Part shown: positions 62,393-64,000 of the stretch, in pieces
Numbering within the stretch: position 1 is the first letter of the stretch
Layout: every line of letters begins with the position of its first letter
DNA from: CAVQCA01 sp963710815
Lineage (GTDB): Bacteria; Pseudomonadota; Gammaproteobacteria; UBA9214
Assembly: GCA_963710815.1 (NCBI GenBank)
Contig: CAVQCA010000039.1
Coordinates: 1 to 64,000, forward strand
DNA length: 64,000 nucleotides
Direction of reading: 5' to 3'
Made by a program: the position numbers and the translations under genes
Notes under the pieces: generated by a model
Told to the model about the DNA's origin: nothing
Seen by the model: the letters and a program-made list of their open reading frames with translations, nothing else
Databases searched by the model: none

Positions 62393-63505
62393 ATGCGTTA
62401 TGACGAACTGGCGGTACCGGGCGTGCGTGCCCTGCAGCCCTATCAACCGGGCATGCCGCTGGTCGAGCTGGAACGCCGGTACGGAATCCGGAACGCGATC
62501 AAGCTGGCTTCCAATGAAAACCCCCTGGGGCCGGGTCCGCGCGCCCTGGCGGCTGCGCGCGAGGCGCTTGCGGACTGCGCGCGCTATCCCGAGGGCAGCG
62601 GTCATCTGCTGTGCGCGCGCCTCGCCGCCCGGCATGGCGTTGCGTCGGACGCGATCACGCTCGGCAACGGTTCCAACGACGTGCTCGACATGATTGCCCG
62701 GGTCTTCCTGGGACCGGGCGTCGAGGCGGTCTATTCCCGGCATGCCTTCGCCGTCTACCCGATCGCCGTGCAGGCGGTCGGCGCCACGGCCCGAATCGCT
62801 CCCGCGAATGATGGCAGCGGCGGACCCGCCTACGGACATGACCTGGCGGCGATGCGTTCTCTGGTCGGACCGCTGACCCGTGTCGTGTTTATCGCCAACC
62901 CCAACAACCCGACGGGAACCTGGCTGGGAGAAAAGGAGCTGCATGACTTCGTGATCGGCCTGCCGGATCACGTCATGGCGGTTATCGACGAGGCCTACTT
63001 TGAATATGTGACGCAAGCGGAATATCCGGACACGACCCGCTGGCTTGCCGATTGTCCCAATCTGATCGTGACGCGGACCTTTTCCAAGGCCTACGGCCTG
63101 GCCGGTCTGCGCGCGGGCTATGCGGTCTCCTCCCCGGAGGTCGCGCAGCTGCTGAATCGTGTTCGGCAGCCATTCAACATCAACAGCATCGCCCAGGCGG
63201 CGGCGCTGGCGGCACTGGATGACGCGGCACACCTGGAGAAAAGCCTACGCCTCAACCGGGAGGGAATGGAACAGCTGGCATCCGGTTTCAGACGGCTGGG
63301 TCTGACCTTTCTCGATTCGGTGGGAAATTTCGTCGTGGTCGACATTGGGTTGGCGGCGGCGGGAATCCATGAACAATTGTTGAGGAAGGGCGTGATCGTG
63401 CGCCCGATCGCCAATTACGGTATGCCGAACCATTTGCGCGTGACGGTCGGACTGCCCGAAGAGAACGCGCGCTTTCTGGAAGTCCTCGAACAGGTGCTGG
63501 CGTGA
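62393..63505 (+). CDS. hisC: Histidinol-phosphate aminotransferase
   Basis: About 370 residues: AIKLASNENPLGPGPRALAA, ITLGNGSNDVLDMIARVFLG, VVFIANPNNPTGTWLGEKEL, MAVIDEAYFEYVTQAEYPDT, VTRTFSKAYGLAGLRAGYAV (PLP-binding Lys in TFSK) and YGMPNHLRVTVGLPEENARF. In this pheA-tyrA setting the HisC2-type enzyme may also transaminate aromatic keto acids. ATG 62393 has AAGG at workable spacing, whereas ATG 62381 has it abutting. Its TGA overlaps the tyrA GTG (GTGA). Confidence 0.92.
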   Translation: MRYDELAVPGVRALQPYQPGMPLVELERRYGIRNAIKLASNENPLGPGPRALAAAREALADCARYPEGSGHLLCARLAARHGVASDAITLGNGSNDVLDMIARVFLGPGVEAVYSRHAFAVYPIAVQAVGATARIAPANDGSGGPAYGHDLAAMRSLVGPLTRVVFIANPNNPTGTWLGEKELHDFVIGLPDHVMAVIDEAYFEYVTQAEYPDTTRWLADCPNLIVTRTFSKAYGLAGLRAGYAVSSPEVAQLLNRVRQPFNINSIAQAAALAALDDAAHLEKSLRLNREGMEQLASGFRRLGLTFLDSVGNFVVVDIGLAAAGIHEQLLRKGVIVRPIANYGMPNHLRVTVGLPEENARFLEVLEQVLA

Positions 63506-64000
63506 TCAACCGCCTGTGCATCATCGGGGTGGGGCTGATCGGGGGCTCGCTCGCCCGTGCGCTCCGGGCGGCGGGATACTGCGGGGAAGTGATCGGTGCC
63601 GGGCGCGATCCGGCCCATCTGCGGCAGGCGGTCGATCTGGGCGTCATCGACCGTTTCGAGACCGAGCCGGGAAAGGCCGTGGCGGGCGCGGATATGGTGC
63701 TGCTGGCGGTTCCACTGGGCGCCATGGGCGGCGTCTTCGCGGCCATACGCGGTCATCTCGCCGAGGGCGCGGTGTTGACGGATGCAGGCAGCGCCAAGGT
63801 CAGTATCATCGACGCGGCCCGTTCGGCATTCGGCCGTGTGCCGGAGTATTTTGTTCCCGGACACCCCATTGCCGGAACCGAGAACAGTGGTGTGGCGGCA
63901 TCGGTTCCCGACCTGTACAGGAATCGCCGCGTGATCCTGACGCCGCAGGAATACACCGATCCCGCGGCCGTGTCGCGGGTACGCGCCATGTGGGAGGCGG
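63502..64000 (+). CDS. tyrA: Prephenate dehydrogenase, N-terminal part (cut by window end)
   Basis: A GTG start at 63502 overlaps the hisC stop by four bases. The reading is VINRLCIIGVGLIGGSLARA (NAD loop GxGxxG), GADMVLLAVPLGAMGGVFAA, VLTDAGSAKVSIIDAARSAF and YFVPGHPIAGTENSGVAASV with the catalytic His in PGHPIAG. About 166 residues are visible of an expected 280-300. It oxidises prephenate to 4-hydroxyphenylpyruvate for tyrosine. aroA would be expected next. Confidence 0.93.
   Translation, partial: MINRLCIIGVGLIGGSLARALRAAGYCGEVIGAGRDPAHLRQAVDLGVIDRFETEPGKAVAGADMVLLAVPLGAMGGVFAAIRGHLAEGAVLTDAGSAKVSIIDAARSAFGRVPEYFVPGHPIAGTENSGVAASVPDLYRNRRVILTPQEYTDPAAVSRVRAMWEA

Overview
The window is about 64 kb of GC-rich chromosome (low-to-mid 60s % GC by eye) from a gammaproteobacterium. 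The evidence is conserved gene order: gyrA-serC-serA-pheA-hisC-tyrA; smc-zipA-ligA; yciB-yciI-bolA-type gene-parvulin; rnm(yciV)-yciO-M50 protease-trpS-scpA-scpB-rluB; and dksA next to gluQ. A CbbY-type phosphatase gene suggests a Calvin-cycle autotroph, for example a sulfur or nitrogen oxidiser. I see no rRNA, tRNA, CRISPR array, prophage or transposase gene.

Layout. 1-6.6 kb: cell-envelope genes (a Gly-rich tail, a DUF4410 lipoprotein, a small lipoprotein, an OmpA/Cys-rich-repeat fusion), an Na+/amino-acid symporter, a decarboxylase fragment and a GGDEF gene; several reading frames here are broken. 6.6-8.7 kb: arsenic cassette acr3-arsC-(arsI remnant)-arsR. 8.8-10.6 kb: MNIO/DUF2063 pair of the bufferin type with no visible precursor gene. 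10.6-20.4 kb: phosphoesterase, DOMON-like protein, NamZ-type muramidase, gluQ, dksA with a histone-H1-like tail, cbbY, aminotransferase, cysZ, FGGY sugar kinase, queF. 20.5-27.1 kb: smc, zipA, ligA. 27.3-31.9 kb: rhodanese, GGDEF/EAL protein, small lipoprotein and ParA-like ATPase, probably one operon. 32-43 kb: housekeeping genes. 43-51.2 kb: a signalling block with a CRP-like regulator, a FecR/TPR/beta-barrel outer-membrane protein, a CHASE2 class III nucleotide cyclase and a FixJ-like regulator. 51.6-64 kb: ubiG, mtaD, ompA, mtnA, gyrA and the serine/aromatic/histidine genes, with tyrA cut by the window edge.

The most distinctive feature is a set of short non-coding mobile-element-like repeats. 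Family A has seven copies, about 128 bp, with TGTCCGTCCATAAA ends and 8-bp flanking direct repeats. Its arms are built from tandem CAAAGACG-like units, and it often lies just upstream of start codons or on stop codons. Family B has CCACGGAATCACACGG arms; one copy sits inside a family C copy with a 12-bp direct repeat. Family C has a 216-bp copy with perfect 22-bp inverted ends. Family D has GGGGACA/TGTCCCC arms. Other notable points are a roughly 90-residue AT-rich insertion in ligA just before the catalytic lysine, and the cyclase/CRP/FecR neighbourhood with candidate operators. Product names come from sequence recognition only; no database search was run.
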